The notes under the pieces: model-generated
The model's input: the letters and a program-made list of their open reading frames with translations, nothing else
Told to the model about the DNA's origin: nothing
The model's database searches: none
Part shown: positions 44,231-56,932 of the stretch, in pieces
Position numbering within the stretch: position 1 is the stretch's first letter
Layout: every line of letters begins with the position of its first letter
Origin: Trichodelitschia bisporula
Taxonomy: Eukaryota > Ascomycota > Dothideomycetes > Phaeotrichales > Phaeotrichaceae
NCBI GenBank assembly: GCA_010356995.1
Contig: ML996694.1
Location: 515,676-579,675 of the forward strand
Length of the DNA stretch: 64,000 bases
Direction: 5' to 3'
Position numbers and translations under genes: made by a program

Positions 44231-47118
44231 AATTCCCGTGCCGAGCGGAGTTTCGCACTTTCGCGACACCCGCCGCTAGCCGTTCTGAAGTACGTCCGTA
44301 AATGCTTCGCAGTACAACATCTTTCCTGCTCTTCATATTTTTATTCCCTCTGGCAAACTCTGGCTAATGTCCAGCGTTGGATCAAGCCTCCGATATGACA
44401 AGTGGCTACGATAAGGGTGCCATTTTAATGTGCCCAAGTAAGAAGCGAGGATCAGATGCAATGCTCCGTAGCAAAGCAATCGGCGGTGCCGGTCCAAGAA
44501 ATGGCCCAGCCGCATCTCAAATAGGGTACTGACACCTTAAGCATTATGGTCTTGAGCGCATGGATCCGGCAATTGTTCACTCATGCAAATGAAGGCGATT
44601 GGTTTGACTAAGAGAGGCTGCTTCCGATGCTATGAAGGAGGTGTTGATTTACTACAAGATACGCGAATTAGCTACTTGCCAAAGGTGGTGAAGTGGGGAT
44701 CGCTGGCACTACGAAGTTAACTCCATATTAACCTACCTCGACTCACCTGGGACCACCAACGAATTCCAACCTCCCCACTGAAAACTCGCTGTAATTCCCC
44801 AGTACTCTTTTCCAAGAACCATTTGACCGTATGATAACCCACAGAAAACCCAAAGCAAATTCTCGGCTCCCTCTCATGCCGTTCAACAGGCGGATCGATC
44901 CCGGATACGGAGGTAGCCGGTGGCGACAGAGTTCGCGAAGGAGCGAGATCCGATGTCGCTCGTCACTAGACTAGGTTGCAGTAATTCCCTTTCAGGTGAC
45001 AATAGCCGAAGTCGCCTTTGATAACGCCTTGTGGGGGGCCACATGTGACAAGCTCGTCGCCGTGTTTTGAGTCCCAATTCGCCAGCCTCGGCCTTACGCA
45101 TCTCAGGTATTCCAAAGCCTTTGGACCATGATTTGTGTCCAGGCGAAAAGTTGCGGCTTTGCCGATGCATAGTATGTCTCGTCGTACGGTACGTAGTGGC
45201 ATGAGGGGATGGGGCTCAAATGAAGTGTGTGCCCGGTCGGAGAGAACAATGACTGGGAAGATGTCACATCGTGAAGATCGAGGGGATTCTTTAGGTAATC
45301 CGAAAAAAATGCAAGAGAACGGAAATGGCCACCTCGTGCCTCGCATTCGCGTGCCAGCATTGGCATCGTGAAGTAATCGAAGGAGGTCAAGAGTCAAATC
45401 CTGTGCCGCAGTGTGCAGAAATCTGACTGCCCTGGCGCTCTCTGGCAGAGTTCAAGTCTAGCGGAAGAGAGCGAACTCTCGGAGGGAGGGCACAGAGAGA
45501 GGAAAAGCGAAGTGTGCACGCGGCTCAACCGTATCCAGGGAGCCTGGCGAGAAAAATGGTCGGAGACCAGACATCGACCATGGCAAAGCGCGGTCGAGAG
45601 CAAGAAGCAAGGAAACGAATGGCTGCACCCTACCGTAATACAATAGACAAATGTAACCGGAGGGCCGTAAGAGGAAACAAACGAGCCTCGCCTGATTTCC
45701 GTCTGCGTCGATGCCGATGGGATGTCCCGGCCGGCCACCAACTTTCAGTGGACAGCCCTACACCAACTCTGGGGGCAAGCCGAGTTTCTCAACACATCCC
45801 TTCACCCTTTTCACCAGTCGCTATTCTATCCTTCCCACCATTCAAGTGGACTTCAACGATCCGCCAGGAATTCCAGCATACATCTGCCTCAATAGGAACC
45901 AGTCCCATCAGTCAACGGAATCCCACCCGGGCAGCGGTAGCATTTCTCAAAGCGAGACTGAGAATCAGCTTGCTTCTCTAGAGCTTCACTGGCCCAGCTC
46001 TCAGACAAGAAGCATGTCTTGTCTGGAACAACATCGAAGATAGCTCTTGAGTCTATCGGGTTAGCCCCCTGGGGGACGAGCGGAGGTCGGAGCTGGCTCC
46101 GAGATCAGATTTCGGAGTCTCATTCCGAGAGGTGGTGAACTTGGCCACACTGAAAACACGCAAGGCGCTTCCTTCCACACTCTACCTGTCAGCAGTATTG
46201 TGATCTTCGCCTCCCCACAACTGCAACCACTGTCAACAGAAGCACAGTTCTACGTACCGCATCCCAAGCCGGCAGTTCACCTTCGTTGGAATACCACACA
46301 TATTCCGTCCATATCGCGCGAACACTGGGCAGAGACAAACCCCTGGCGGCCCTTACAATCCGACAACAAACAGCCATCTACACCATTTCAGTAGTAGAAA
46401 AATCTTCACACCTACGTTGGGGGACGCATCGCCTGAATCATAATCCTGTAGATCCCCACCAATATCACATGGCGCTATGTCGACGAACGAACGCGTCTGT
46501 GATCCCAAGGCCAGTAGCGAAGGACACAACCTCCGCAAAAGCATTTCAAACCCAGCTGTGTAGACTGATGCTCATAAACAAAGCTACAGAGATGAAGACA
46601 TTCAGCGGGTAGAGCAGGCCCCCATCATTTGTTGCTATGTGCCTACCCAGGTTGCTCCCCCCAAAAGCAGAAATCGATCAAACTGGTCGAAATCGTGAGT
46701 AACCCTTCCAATCATCTCAAGATGTTTCAACAACAGATTTCAAAAGGCAAAGGCTTCAGAACAATGCAGACACATCTCCTGTCACCTCCCAAGGATATCC
46801 AAACAATGCGCGAAGCATCATGACCGGCGGGGATTGATGGCACGGCTGAGCAGACAGCTTTGAAGCCCATAACTTCACTAGTTAGCAATGTCAGGTTGTT
46901 GTAAGTTAGTGAGAGTCGGAATAAATCGGTGAAACCAGGCTGACACCTTTCTCGACTCGCCAGAGTCCCGGAAGCACAACACCTCTTTTCCATTTCCCCC
47001 AGCTCTTACTTTCCTCGTCCCTCCCATTCTAACTCCACCATCAATAGCATGCGGCGACTCCCTTCCCCATGGGCACCTTCCAAAGATCTTCCATCAACTG
47101 CCTCGCTGGTTCTTAGAT

Positions 47119-49642
47119 CTAGGGTCCATCATCGGTTACTCCCCAGAGCCTCGAAACCGCCGCCCACCCGAACTCCGCAGTCCCGTCCACAGCCTTAACA
47201 TCTCGCAACCACTCGATCAGTGCCACAACGGTCTTTTCCGTATTCTTCATAAGGAACCCGCCGTCAGGGCCAAGCAGATCACGCAGAATCTCGTTTTCAG
47301 TCGCAAGACGCAACAGGATCAGCACGCCCAAGAAGTTTTGTGTCCAGGCGAACAAATACGGCACCAGCCGCTTCTGGCTGCGACAAGGCTCCATGGCCAC
47401 GGGCCAGAGCAAGGCAGCGCGTAAGCAGCACAAGGCATACTCGCGATCCGTTGTCGTCACGAGCGAAGGAAAGTGCAGGACCTTGTATACAAACGGTCGC
47501 GCCGCCAGATACTTGGCGTAATAGAAACGCGAGCGGAGCTGCGATAGGAGCAGCGCGTAGAGCGTCCGCGGATCCGAGGGTGATTCCAGTTGGCGGACTT
47601 CAAAGCTGAAAAGCGGCTCTGTCGTCTGCTTATTGTTGATCTCGGGATACGCATGCGGCTCCTCATCCGTCCATTGCAGGAGCGGGGGAAGCAGGTGTCG
47701 CCACTGCTCGAGTTGCGTGAGAAGCTCGGAGACAAGGGCAAGCGGGGGATCGGGTGCTGGGGAGATCTCCACGTGGCTAGATGCTGCTGGCGGATTAGGG
47801 GTGGCAAATACATGGTTAGGAGGGAGTGGGGGAGAATTCGCAACTCACTTGCGAAGATCATGACATGAATGCGAGTTATCAGCCTCCGGAGAGTTATCAT
47901 TGCCATGAATTGCATGTGAAGTCCTTCTTCCCGTTGGTCAAACGGCGCGCTGTTGCCTGGAAGCGGTACTTGGCTTTCAAGGTCGCTGATTCCCGTTCGC
48001 GGGAGATCGAGGTCCATGTGATACCAGCTGCAGCAGCAGAAGCGGCACATCAGCAGGTGGCCAAAATCTCCGGGGAAGTTTACCTTTCCATGAGATTACA
48101 CGTCCAGTAGGCTTTGATGATTTGCTGTCCGTAGGACGAGTCCCAGTCAATGTCGTCACTACGCACCAAATGAGTTGGTTTTTTTTACACAGAAGCAATA
48201 TGCTGGGACCATCGTACCATGAAATCAATACTTGGAGCGTCATTGCGGCCGAAACAGAAGACCGCCAGAAATCCTAGAGCCCAGTCAACCATCTCGCTCC
48301 GCCTAACGTCTAGGACATCAGTGTACTCACAATATGTCTTGAGCATGCCTCAAAATATACGCTGGGCCGGGGAAACTCGTTATTCCTCCTTTCGGTTTGT
48401 GACTTCAAGACGGGGTGACTTACGCAAAGAGAACAAATATCTGTACATTTTCAAGGCTCGTTTGGGTGCAAATCAATCCGAGCCGCTTGCGTGCCTCATT
48501 GAATAATTCCAATCCAGGCGGTCGCTTCCGCGATCCACCACGGAAGCCGCTCGGCGACAGGCCGTGGTGGTAGATTTCGACGGGTTCCTCGTATATTCCG
48601 GCATAAGCCATTTGGCCAAGGGCAAATACCAACAGCGCCAAAACAGACGCTGTGTCGCCATAAGCGAAGCCGGTCTCGGCAACTGTCCGCAAAGCGCCTT
48701 CCTCGAACGAGTGGCGATCAAGAAGTGGATATAGAATGTTGAATGACGAGAAGTAGTTCTCCGTATAGTCCCCCATCAGTTGGGGGGATAAGCCTTCGAA
48801 AGACACTCGCGGTTCGTCATCATCGCCTATTCCTTCCGAAGGTACGAGAGTTGTCAGCGGTGCCACGCTGCAGGGCAGAGACCATGCGTCCTTCCTCAAC
48901 TCAAGATTGATGAACCAATGCGTGCCCTCGGACTTGAGAAGTTTCAATTCATTTGCCGGGTCAAAACCATACCGCTGGAAACACTCAAGGACTGCTGGCC
49001 ACAGCAGAACCTTGTGAGGGGCGGTTAAATGCTGGTAAGAAGTAGGGACATCAGGAGGGAGTCTTGGGTGTGAAGATTGGTCGGGTTGGTACTTGTCGGG
49101 AGCAACGTCCAGCTGCGACGATGCCCGACCATCGACAGTAGCGGAGGATCCTGGGCCAATGGAGGGGGGAGAGGGGAAGCCGCCAGACGGAATGTCGGGG
49201 CGAGGCTCGAATAAACCGCTAGCAGGGTTAATCACCATCCCAATCACATTCAGCTTGTTTTCCATCCTCGAGAGTTGGTCCATTATGTGCTGGATGCTCT
49301 TATCCTTTCTGTAAGTGGCAAACGAAGAAGGGGAACTCGTTAGTGGAAGCTCTTACTCCCAAGTGATTTCGCAATATCTCACTTCGTCGGTTGTGGTTCG
49401 CGATATGTGCATGCAACGTTGAGTCTCCGGCAGAGGCCGCATTTTGGACGCTTTTCGTCACATTTGGACTTTCTAGTGCGACATGTTTCGCACGCCTGGG
49501 CGGCAATCGCTGCTCGCTCTCTCCTGCCATGCGTATCTTCGGAATTGCTGGATGCTGAAGCAGCGTTGCCAGAGAGCGGCGTATTGCCAGGCAAGGGATC
49601 GGAGCGCTTGCTGGCTCCCGGAGACGCAGCTTGTTGGCTCAT
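47119..49642 (-). CDS. Zn2Cys6 transcription factor with fungal_trans domain
   Basis: A 717-residue regulator from seven minus-strand exons: 49642-49383, 49308-48424, 48361-48331, 48273-48218, 48158-48084, 48027-47849 and 47786-47119. The binuclear zinc cluster is at residues 51-78 ([31 protein letters not shown]). A linker with a coiled-coil-like start ([19 protein letters not shown]) follows. The middle homology region has typical motifs: [20 protein letters not shown], then [58 protein letters not shown]. The 31-bp exon was recovered by phase; without it the domain breaks. An upstream in-frame ATG at 49,744 would add 34 residues. Targets are unknown; the cyclase gene 4 kb away is one neighbour. 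Confidence 0.9.
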
Positions 49643-51684
49643 GGTGAAGACATGGTAACTGAGGGTTGTGGGAAGAAGTGGCGGAAGAAAAAATGCAAAG
49701 GCAAAGGAGTGGGTGGGTGGGGGGGCGGGGAGGGGGATATACATATATGGCCACCCTCAAATCTCTACAATTGGACGATTGACGATATGCGTTCTACGCG
49801 GAGCGGGGCCAATATGTGCGAATACTTCAGAACGCATCGGAAAGAGGCCGCCAACTTGACTTGTCAAAACGGGTGGAAGTCATCTGCAGCAGATCGTCAA
49901 TGATGGTGGACTATTCTGCCATGCTTAGAGACCATGGGGAGACCAGGGAGGCCTTTGAGCAGAAACTGGACTTCTGCAAAGGCATGGGGTACAGGTGCCT
50001 TTCCAGCGAATCGGAGTTCCCTCGTCGTCGTCTGCCCTCTCTTTGGGTGCCATGCGGAGAGCTGCCATGGGAAAGATACGTATCGGAGCTATGTTTCTCC
50101 TGGCATCGTCAACTGATGATAAAAATATTTATCTTTTTCTTTTGCCACCGGCGAGCCGCTGCTTTAGCTTACCCTATGCTGCTCATCATACTCCGTAGAA
50201 TGCTTTTGTCAAGCCATGTTGACCTGATGGCTTCGGCTTTTGCGAGCCTTCCGAGTGCCTCATCCATCCGGAGGCAAGTGACAGATATCCTTTTGACGTT
50301 CCGAATTGGAGATCATCGTCCTCTGCACATCGTCCGTCGCAGACGACACCTCATGATGCAAAGCGAGATGTGTTAGTGACGATGGTGGGACCGTAGAGGA
50401 ATTGTATTTGAGTCTGGGTGTAGGCTTATAAGACGGTTGGTTGGCCGGGTGGGAGACAAGTTGAAGAGGTTTTCAGCTCCGCGAGATGTGGACAGGATGT
50501 TTCGAGCTGCCACACGGCCAGGCGAAACGTACTCCGTAGCGTTTAATAGCGAAACGTCACTACCGTACCAACTGCATGTTTCGTCGGAGGCGTATTTGGC
50601 GAATGTCGAACCAAATGTGCGTTGTATAGTACGTACCGTGGTGGATTTATATGATGTGAAGATTTATAGTGGTGAGGGAGATGACGTGGAAAGTTTTGCT
50701 TAGGCGAAGTCGTGGAGAGATGCTGAAAAGAGGGAGAAGGGAGAAGGAGGAACCTGAAGGAACTGAAGAGAGGAGATTATCGAATTTGAAGCGCTTCAGG
50801 ACCAGTACTCGTAGCTGAAGTTTCCAAGTGCTCCATCGTGACTACCATCCTACTCATCACAGCAACTCCCTCCTTATCGGCCAAGACTATTTCTTTCTTT
50901 GTCACTTCCCTTCCACTAAGATATCTCCTTCAAACGGACCTCCCTTCACCCTCCCTAGTCCTTTCGTCAGTGAATGTTCCACTCTTCTCGGCTTGTACCG
51001 TATTTGGTGAGAGCCGACAACGTCGTACACATCTCCAACAGTCAAGTCTTCCCGTCTTGTGTCCCCGTTTTGTGTTCGCCTGTCACCCACTACACCCGCC
51101 CTTTCATCTCCTTCGTTACCACTTTCGTTCTTCCTCTCTCCCAATCTTCACCTTCTGGCCTCCCCCTTTATCTCCCTATCTCAAGACTCCCCTTTCCGAC
51201 ATCTTGACACCCTACTAACTCTATACATTGTCGATCAGTCTCCCCCAGTTCGGCATCCAGATGCCCCCCCGTGCCTTCTTCCCTTGCTTAACACCAACCA
51301 CCATGCCTCTCACCAACCCCCACTCATCATTCCAAACGCGTCCCCCACGGAAAGTGACCTTACCAACGCGTCTTCCCGCGCCCCAAGCTACCATCCCTTG
51401 CTGGTCCCGCACCACCCGCGCAACCCTCGCACAGAGCTACTCTACAATCCGTCTCATCGCCCCCCCATGAGCCCAGCCCAACCTCACGGTGCCCCTCGCA
51501 CGGAGTAGACGGCCCAACTTAATAAAGCCAGTCATCACGTCCCTTTCGACTCTCCCCTTCCCATCCGTATCCCGAGTCTGATTCGTTCTCTCCCTCGTTT
51601 CTCGCGCCCAGTCTTTCGTTCCCCAGCAGCAAGTCTGCCCCCTCTCTAGCAGAGTATTCAAGTAAAAACAAAAAAGAAAACATC
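49643..51684. promoter_or_regulatory. Divergent region Zn2Cys6 gene / small secreted protein gene
   Basis: Two-kb space with two exact copies of TACTCCGTA (50189-50197 and 50530-50538). From about 50,830 to 51,680 the plus strand is very pyrimidine-rich, a probable long leader. No gene is supported. Confidence 0.45.
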
Positions 51685-52168
51685 ATGAAGCTCTCTCTCC
51701 CCTCTCCCCAGGGCCGGTACCCCCACTCCTTTCTCAAGGCTCTAACCCTCGCCCTGCTCCTAACGAGCGCAACCTCCTCCCCGATCCCGCTATCCGAAGT
51801 CGACGAGCTCCGCGCCGAAGGTCTATCAGAGGTAAGCCCTTCGACCGCAACCACTCCATCCCTGACAGCCCCAGCGTGACATTCTTTCCCACTTCCACAC
51901 CTCGCACCCCACGCCCGCGCTTGAGCGCACCACCGCCCCGAATCGTGGTGTTGACACCGAGGGCGATGTGTCGCCGGGCGTGCCGCAGCTGAGCTTCAAC
52001 ACCATGGTCTTTGTTGACCGGCTGTCGGGGCTTCTTGATGGAGTGGTGCGCGCGGGGCCTGGAGCCGAAGGCGAGGGCACTGCCACCGACGCCTATGAGG
52101 GCATGGCTGATGAGGTGGAGCGGCCGCGCTGGGTGTTCAAGTGGTTTGGCGCTAGCGGGCGGGCTTGA
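51685..52168 (+). CDS. Small secreted protein, unknown family
   Basis: Exons 51685-51831 and 51875-52168 give 146 residues. The N-terminus has a basic start and a hydrophobic core (HSFLKALTLALLLTSATSSP), a likely signal peptide cut near Ser/Pro. The mature part has no cysteine: PLSEVDELRAEGLSERDIL, later LSFNTMVFVDRLSGLLDGV and EVERPRWVFKWFGASGRA. The 43-bp intron ends at CCCCAG; a nearer AG would break the frame. I do not recognise it. Codon-phase closure, signal peptide and the long leader support a real gene. Confidence 0.7.
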
Positions 52169-52425
52169 TGGGACAGGCGTCAGCTGCCACCGGCTTTTGG
52201 CCAGGAAAGAAGCTGGGAGATGCATGAGTGGGATGGGACTCGGCTTAGTTTCGCTATAGACATGAACTATCGACGAAAAATGGACGAACCGAGCGGAGCA
52301 TCATGATCCCTACCAATTCCATCGGGTTGCGTCAGCCTAACTACGACACCATGCGCCACCCAGTTAACCTTGATCCGGTTGCGAGAAAAAAGCAACAAGG
52401 GAATGCTGTATTCGAGACCGCCGCC

Positions 52426-53533
52426 TTACACACCCATCGTGAAGTCGTACTCGATGCCTGGCGTCACGCTAGCCATGAACTTGAGGAAGACCACCAGGTA
52501 CTGATCTACCCGGATGGCAACCTCTTCCTCTTCCTCGCCCTTCCCCGGCTCCTGCAACACCTCCCACTCATCGCCATCCTTGGGTTTGTTGCTCTCGAGC
52601 ACACCTGAAAGCTGCATCGACTTCATGTTGTCCACCAGGCCTTCCAGTCCTGTGATAGGTCGCCCTGTAGCGGTACCCTCTTGGCCGCTTCGCAAGCGCT
52701 GCATACGTAGCTTGAGGGCGGCATCGGCGCGATCGAGCAGAGCCTTCATGACGGCGGCGTGCTTGCAGGGGTGTACCGACGCCATCTTGAGAGCAGACTC
52801 GAAGAATGGAAAGTCTTCAAGCGTCACCGTCTTCTCCTTGTAGTCGCCGACTATATCCTCCATCATACTAGGTGGTGATAGGGGCTCGGAGCGCGAGTTG
52901 TAACCAGACAAGTAGAGGCGTGGTGTTCGATAGTAGGGCGAGTACATGATGTACAGGTTGTAGGTGCGTGAAGGCCTGCGTTAGTCAGTACGGGACTGTG
53001 AAGAAAAAGAACGATGGAACTTACCCGTCATCGCCCTCACCTCCATCGCGGATGATGGCCTCCTCGTCATCCTCTTCATCCTCCATATCCGGGATATCCT
53101 CTTCCTCATCACCCAGCTCACCCAAGCGCCCGCTCTCATCCACAGTTCGCACATCCTTCACACGTGCCTCCTGACTGGCAGCCATCCCGCCTGTACGCAG
53201 CCACCCCTCATCGTCGCCACCTGGGACATCAAGTCCATCACGCACGATGGTTTCGTCAGTTCCAGCGTCGCCCGCAAAATCGTTGTTCAACCGCCGGGGG
53301 CAAGGCACGCCGCGAGTGACGAGAAACTGCTTCCCTTCAGGCAGGTAGGCAACTCGACGTGAGGGGTGCGAAGCGTCGCTCCATGACCAAGAGGGAAACT
53401 TATAGACGAGGAAGTCGCCCGCGAGAAGGAACTCTTCAGGTGTGATTTGCCCCGTGCTTCGGAATGTGCTGGTATGGCGTACGGGGGTATACCGGTCACG
53501 GATGGAGTTGACGGTGCTGTAGAGGTAGTTCAT
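52426..53533 (-). CDS. atg3: Autophagy E2-like conjugating enzyme Atg3
   Basis: Atg3 transfers Atg8 to phosphatidylethanolamine in autophagosome formation. Exons 53533-53025 and 52975-52426 (minus) give 352 residues. The N-terminus is the membrane-binding amphipathic helix ([20 protein letters not shown]). Next come [17 protein letters not shown] and [19 protein letters not shown] long acidic flexible insert follows ([18 protein letters not shown]). The catalytic part has [20 protein letters not shown] and the active-site Cys240 in [14 protein letters not shown]. The end [20 protein letters not shown] and DFTMGV is the usual C-terminus. All key elements are intact. Confidence 0.97.
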
Positions 53534-54178
53534 TTTCACGGTGGCGATCGTTGTAGGAGAGGAGGTGGTATAGAAGTAAAGTGGGAGCAAATAGCTAGCA
53601 GCCCAAAGACGCGGCTTTGTGCGGTCGTCCGCTCTAGGCAGATGCACTGCTGAAAGGTGGGGTTGGGGTGGAGTCGAGATGGTGGGGTTCGCAGTTGCTC
53701 GCTCGTACGGGGCCAAGCCAAGATGATGCACCAATAGATTGCGGGGTTAAGGCTCGTGGTCGATGTGTTCGCTGGTCCTGCGATGATGATACTGCGTATT
53801 GTGTAGACACAGTAAGGTGTGAGGTTTTCAAGGGCGTGGTGGAAGTATCGTGCTGATATTGTTGGGAGTTGGGGGCTGAGTGAGGAGGTTGGAAGGTCAA
53901 AGAGAGGTTGGAGAGTGGTGGGGGTCAGTGACAGGAGGGAGTGAGATGGACTACTACGCCGGTTCGGTGACCGCTTTGGCCCTTGAGTTTGTCTGCCTGG
54001 GCCAGCCTGCAAAATGCCAGCCACCTGAGCGCACGGATCACGTTCACACCTGGTTAACCTTACTCACTCATCTCCAGTTCACCAGTCCACTGCATGTGCA
54101 CTTGTACTAGTCACACGATAACTACGCTGAGATGCACCGGCGCCCAGAGCCAAAAGAGAAACCCCCAATGCTCTGATT
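53534..54178. other. Intergenic: atg3 promoter and DGAT1 3' side
   Basis: Flanked by minus-strand genes. Nothing beyond the expected promoter and 3' UTR is seen. Confidence 0.5.
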
Positions 54179-55867
54179 TCACCTACTTCGAGCGGAAAAC
54201 TGCTTGCTCCCGCTTCCGTACTTCGCCTGCCAAGCAAAGAAGTACAACAAGGCTGCCAGCGGTTGGCCAACGAGGCAGAAAGATATCCAAAAGATCAAGT
54301 TTCCAACCACCTTGGCCATATAACTTTTCCCTCTCCCTATGATATCCGTCAAGGCGATGAGAGGAATCTGTCCCATCATTCCCGCAAATGCCACCCCTGC
54401 GAAGGGTTAGAGACGAGATGACCGGGCAGGTCAGGTACCTACAAATCAGATTGTGCGTCGGCACACCAACCAAAAGCTCATGGAGAACACCAGAAAATAT
54501 AAAGACAAGAATCTGCGCTATCGAAGGGGGGACCCCACGTCCGACTAGTGGCGAGTAGACGTGGCGCTTCATGAAATGGTAGACAGGCTTGTTCCAAGAA
54601 GTCCAGTAAGTCCGGATACTCCATACGTTCCACCAGTCCGAGTAAAACTCGCGGTCAGCAAACCGCATGACTTCGGCCAAAGCGTTTAGCCATGACTGAA
54701 AGAAGGCGAAGAAGCCGGCGAGCCAACAAAAGAGCGAAATGGTGGATAGCTTCATGATACGCTCCGCAATGGAAACCAAGTCCAACGCCGCAATGTGGTC
54801 CATGGAGTTGTTCAACAGTGGAACCGCATATTGTGCCGACGCGATCCAAATCACGATGCCCAAGCCAGCCGCTTCGGCAAGGCGCTTGCCCACGAAGACC
54901 CATCTGATGTGAGAAGTGCGAGGGTAGACAGGCTGGTAGACCAAGGTTGGTGCCCACCAAAAGTAGCACAGGTTGTTCAGCGTGATGTTCTGGGGGTAAG
55001 GGCAGGATTTGTAGAGTTCTGGAACCTCTTCGTCTGCTCGAGGATATACCAACGCATGGCGGAGGTCACGGTTAGTCAGGGCATAGGAGCACGTCTTAAG
55101 CCACACGATAATGGCGTGTAGTTCGCAGAGCGTCCCGATTCCAGGATGGTTGATGAAGTAGTAGACCATAGTGGAGGTGATGACGAGATTCATGGTAGCG
55201 TTGATGCCGTGGGCAAAAGCGATGAGGTACCATGCGTAGTGGAAGTTTTTGCGGTCGGTTTCTCCAGTAGCATCGGCCTTGGTTTCCGCTCTTTTGATTC
55301 GAGCAACGGCACCTTTTGCTTGCTGAGCAGCAACCAGCTCAATAATGTAGGCGACAAAAAGATGGCACGGGATGGAGAGATATAGGATGGAACCGAGCAC
55401 AACATCTTGCCGGCGATAATCGTGACAACTGATACAAATCAAAACTCCATACTGCACATGTTAGCGATGGTCCTCAATGACCCCACGTTCATACTTTGCG
55501 GAAGTTCTCAATCATCAGGCGTAGATTTGAAACCACTGAAGCGGTTAGCAAAGCAACATTCTGGCTATTAATCGGCGCAAATACCAAGCATCAGGACCAT
55601 TAGGTTCCTGAACCCCACAAAGCTGGGGGTTTCTTTCGCATCTTGGCTGCTGAGACAAGAGGCTCGCGCCTGTGAATGGATGGCAAAAACGTGATTGTAT
55701 CTAGATCTTCGCGATGGGCGCTTTCTAGAAGGCAGTTCTTGCCGCCGCTCATCCCCTTGCAGAGCCTCAATGGTGTGAATTGGGGCAGCGCTGCGATTTC
55801 TCATCCCCTCATCGGGGAGTTTGGTACTTGTAGCATAGAGAGTGCTCATAAGCGACGTTGATGACAT
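54179..55867 (-). CDS. Diacylglycerol O-acyltransferase, DGAT1 type (MBOAT)
   Basis: An ER enzyme making triacylglycerol from diacylglycerol and acyl-CoA. Minus-strand exons 55867-55585, 55535-55495, 55451-54443 and 54396-54179 give 516 residues. DGAT1 landmarks: HVFAIHSQARASCLSSQD then FVGFRNLMVLMLVVSNLRLM, CYFWWAPTLVYQPVYPRT, the FYxDWWN motif (FYSDWWNVWSIRTYWTSWNK), and the active-site histidine in FSGVLHELLVGVPTHNLIW. A tail with MGQIPLIALTDIIGRGKSYM and two further TM helices closes the protein. The 41-bp exon 2 was recovered by phase. Sterol acyltransferase is the alternative in this family, but the HELLVGVP and FYSDWWN regions fit DGAT1 better. Confidence 0.9.
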
Positions 55868-56932
55868 GCTGAGCGAAGAAGATTTTCCACAAGTGCGAAA
55901 CGAAGGAACAGCGGTGGAATGTGAGGGAGCCGAAGCTTGGGGTTAAGAATGGAATGATAGCTCGTGTCGCCAGCAAGGCGAGGTCCACAGGCTGTTTTTG
56001 TTGGGTGCAGGCTCGCATGCAGAAAGCTGCCGCAAATATGCGCGATCCTGGCGCGACAAACCTACTACGGAGTAGATGTAATGTAATGACGGGGGGAGCT
56101 GTTGAGTGACGGGCCGGGGAGCTGCGGCAGCCAGGGTTGAGTGCTGAGAACTTATCGTCTGCCCCGATTTTGCTTGTGGCGAGCTGTGGCAAGATTCCCG
56201 AAGATGGGAAGTGGCCAATAGTTATACTTTTTGCTGCGGCGGAAGTTCTGGTTGAAGAATAGTCTTTCGATGCTGGAAACATTGGAGGGCTCGCGGGTTG
56301 GATCGGAGATGTCAGAGTACTAGAGGAAACGATGGGTCTCTCTGGTTCTTCTTACTGGGGGTGTAGCATATCCTACTATGCGGTCATCTAAATCGGGGGA
56401 TGGAAGTACGATAAGGGACAAGGGAAGAGAGGAGAGCAATAGGGTGTGAGAGCAAGTACTCCGTACTGTACCGTACATCCGCAGAACAGGACCTCCCAAG
56501 ACGCAATTCGCATGGGCGGCGATGCAATGCACGCCTCACGAGTCTCAACGGCTCCCGTTCTGCAGGCCCGCAGCGGGCGGCGGCGTGGGCGGCGTGGGCG
56601 GGTTCCGGGTCATCAGCCACAACACCCCGCATTCACCAGCCATAAATACACGTTTCTGCCTGAGGATTTAAGCCAGGGTGAATCAGGCAGCGAATAAAGT
56701 TACGTGCCAACACTTTTTGACCGCGTCGCCGAACCTCCAACCACCACACACCCAGCAATCCACGAGTTGAGACCTCTCCTTCTGCCGCTCGAACTTCACA
56801 TATCTTGTTTATCATCTTGATCCATCAAGTCACAGTGTCCAGTGTCGGTCGTTTCCGCATGCCCTAGTTTTAGCAGGTGTCTTCTTTGTATCTCTGCCGG
56901 CAGGTGCACCAGCCCGCAAGCTGAAGGCAAAG
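55868..56932. promoter_or_regulatory. Divergent promoter region DGAT1 / pfs2
   Basis: About 1.07 kb between two outward genes. It holds TACGGAGTA at 56066-56074 and TACTCCGTA (its reverse complement) at 56457-56465. No gene is supported. Confidence 0.45.

Larger units (their letters stand above)
42944..47118. other. 4.2-kb gene-poor stretch
   Basis: No confident gene. A candidate small secreted protein frame (43,268-43,624, plus) and a possible membrane-protein relic (43,860-44,230, minus) are listed separately. The rest (44,600-47,100) shows short unrelated open frames in all six readings. Confidence 0.5.

Noticed and set aside
45514-46043. Overlapping plus-strand frames of 110 and 155 codons
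   Set aside because: All three frames look equally plausible and none has a domain, signal peptide or convincing splice partner.
49816-50376. 186-codon frame between the Zn2Cys6 and secreted-protein genes
   Set aside because: No domain, mixed composition, no splice or codon support; treated as chance.
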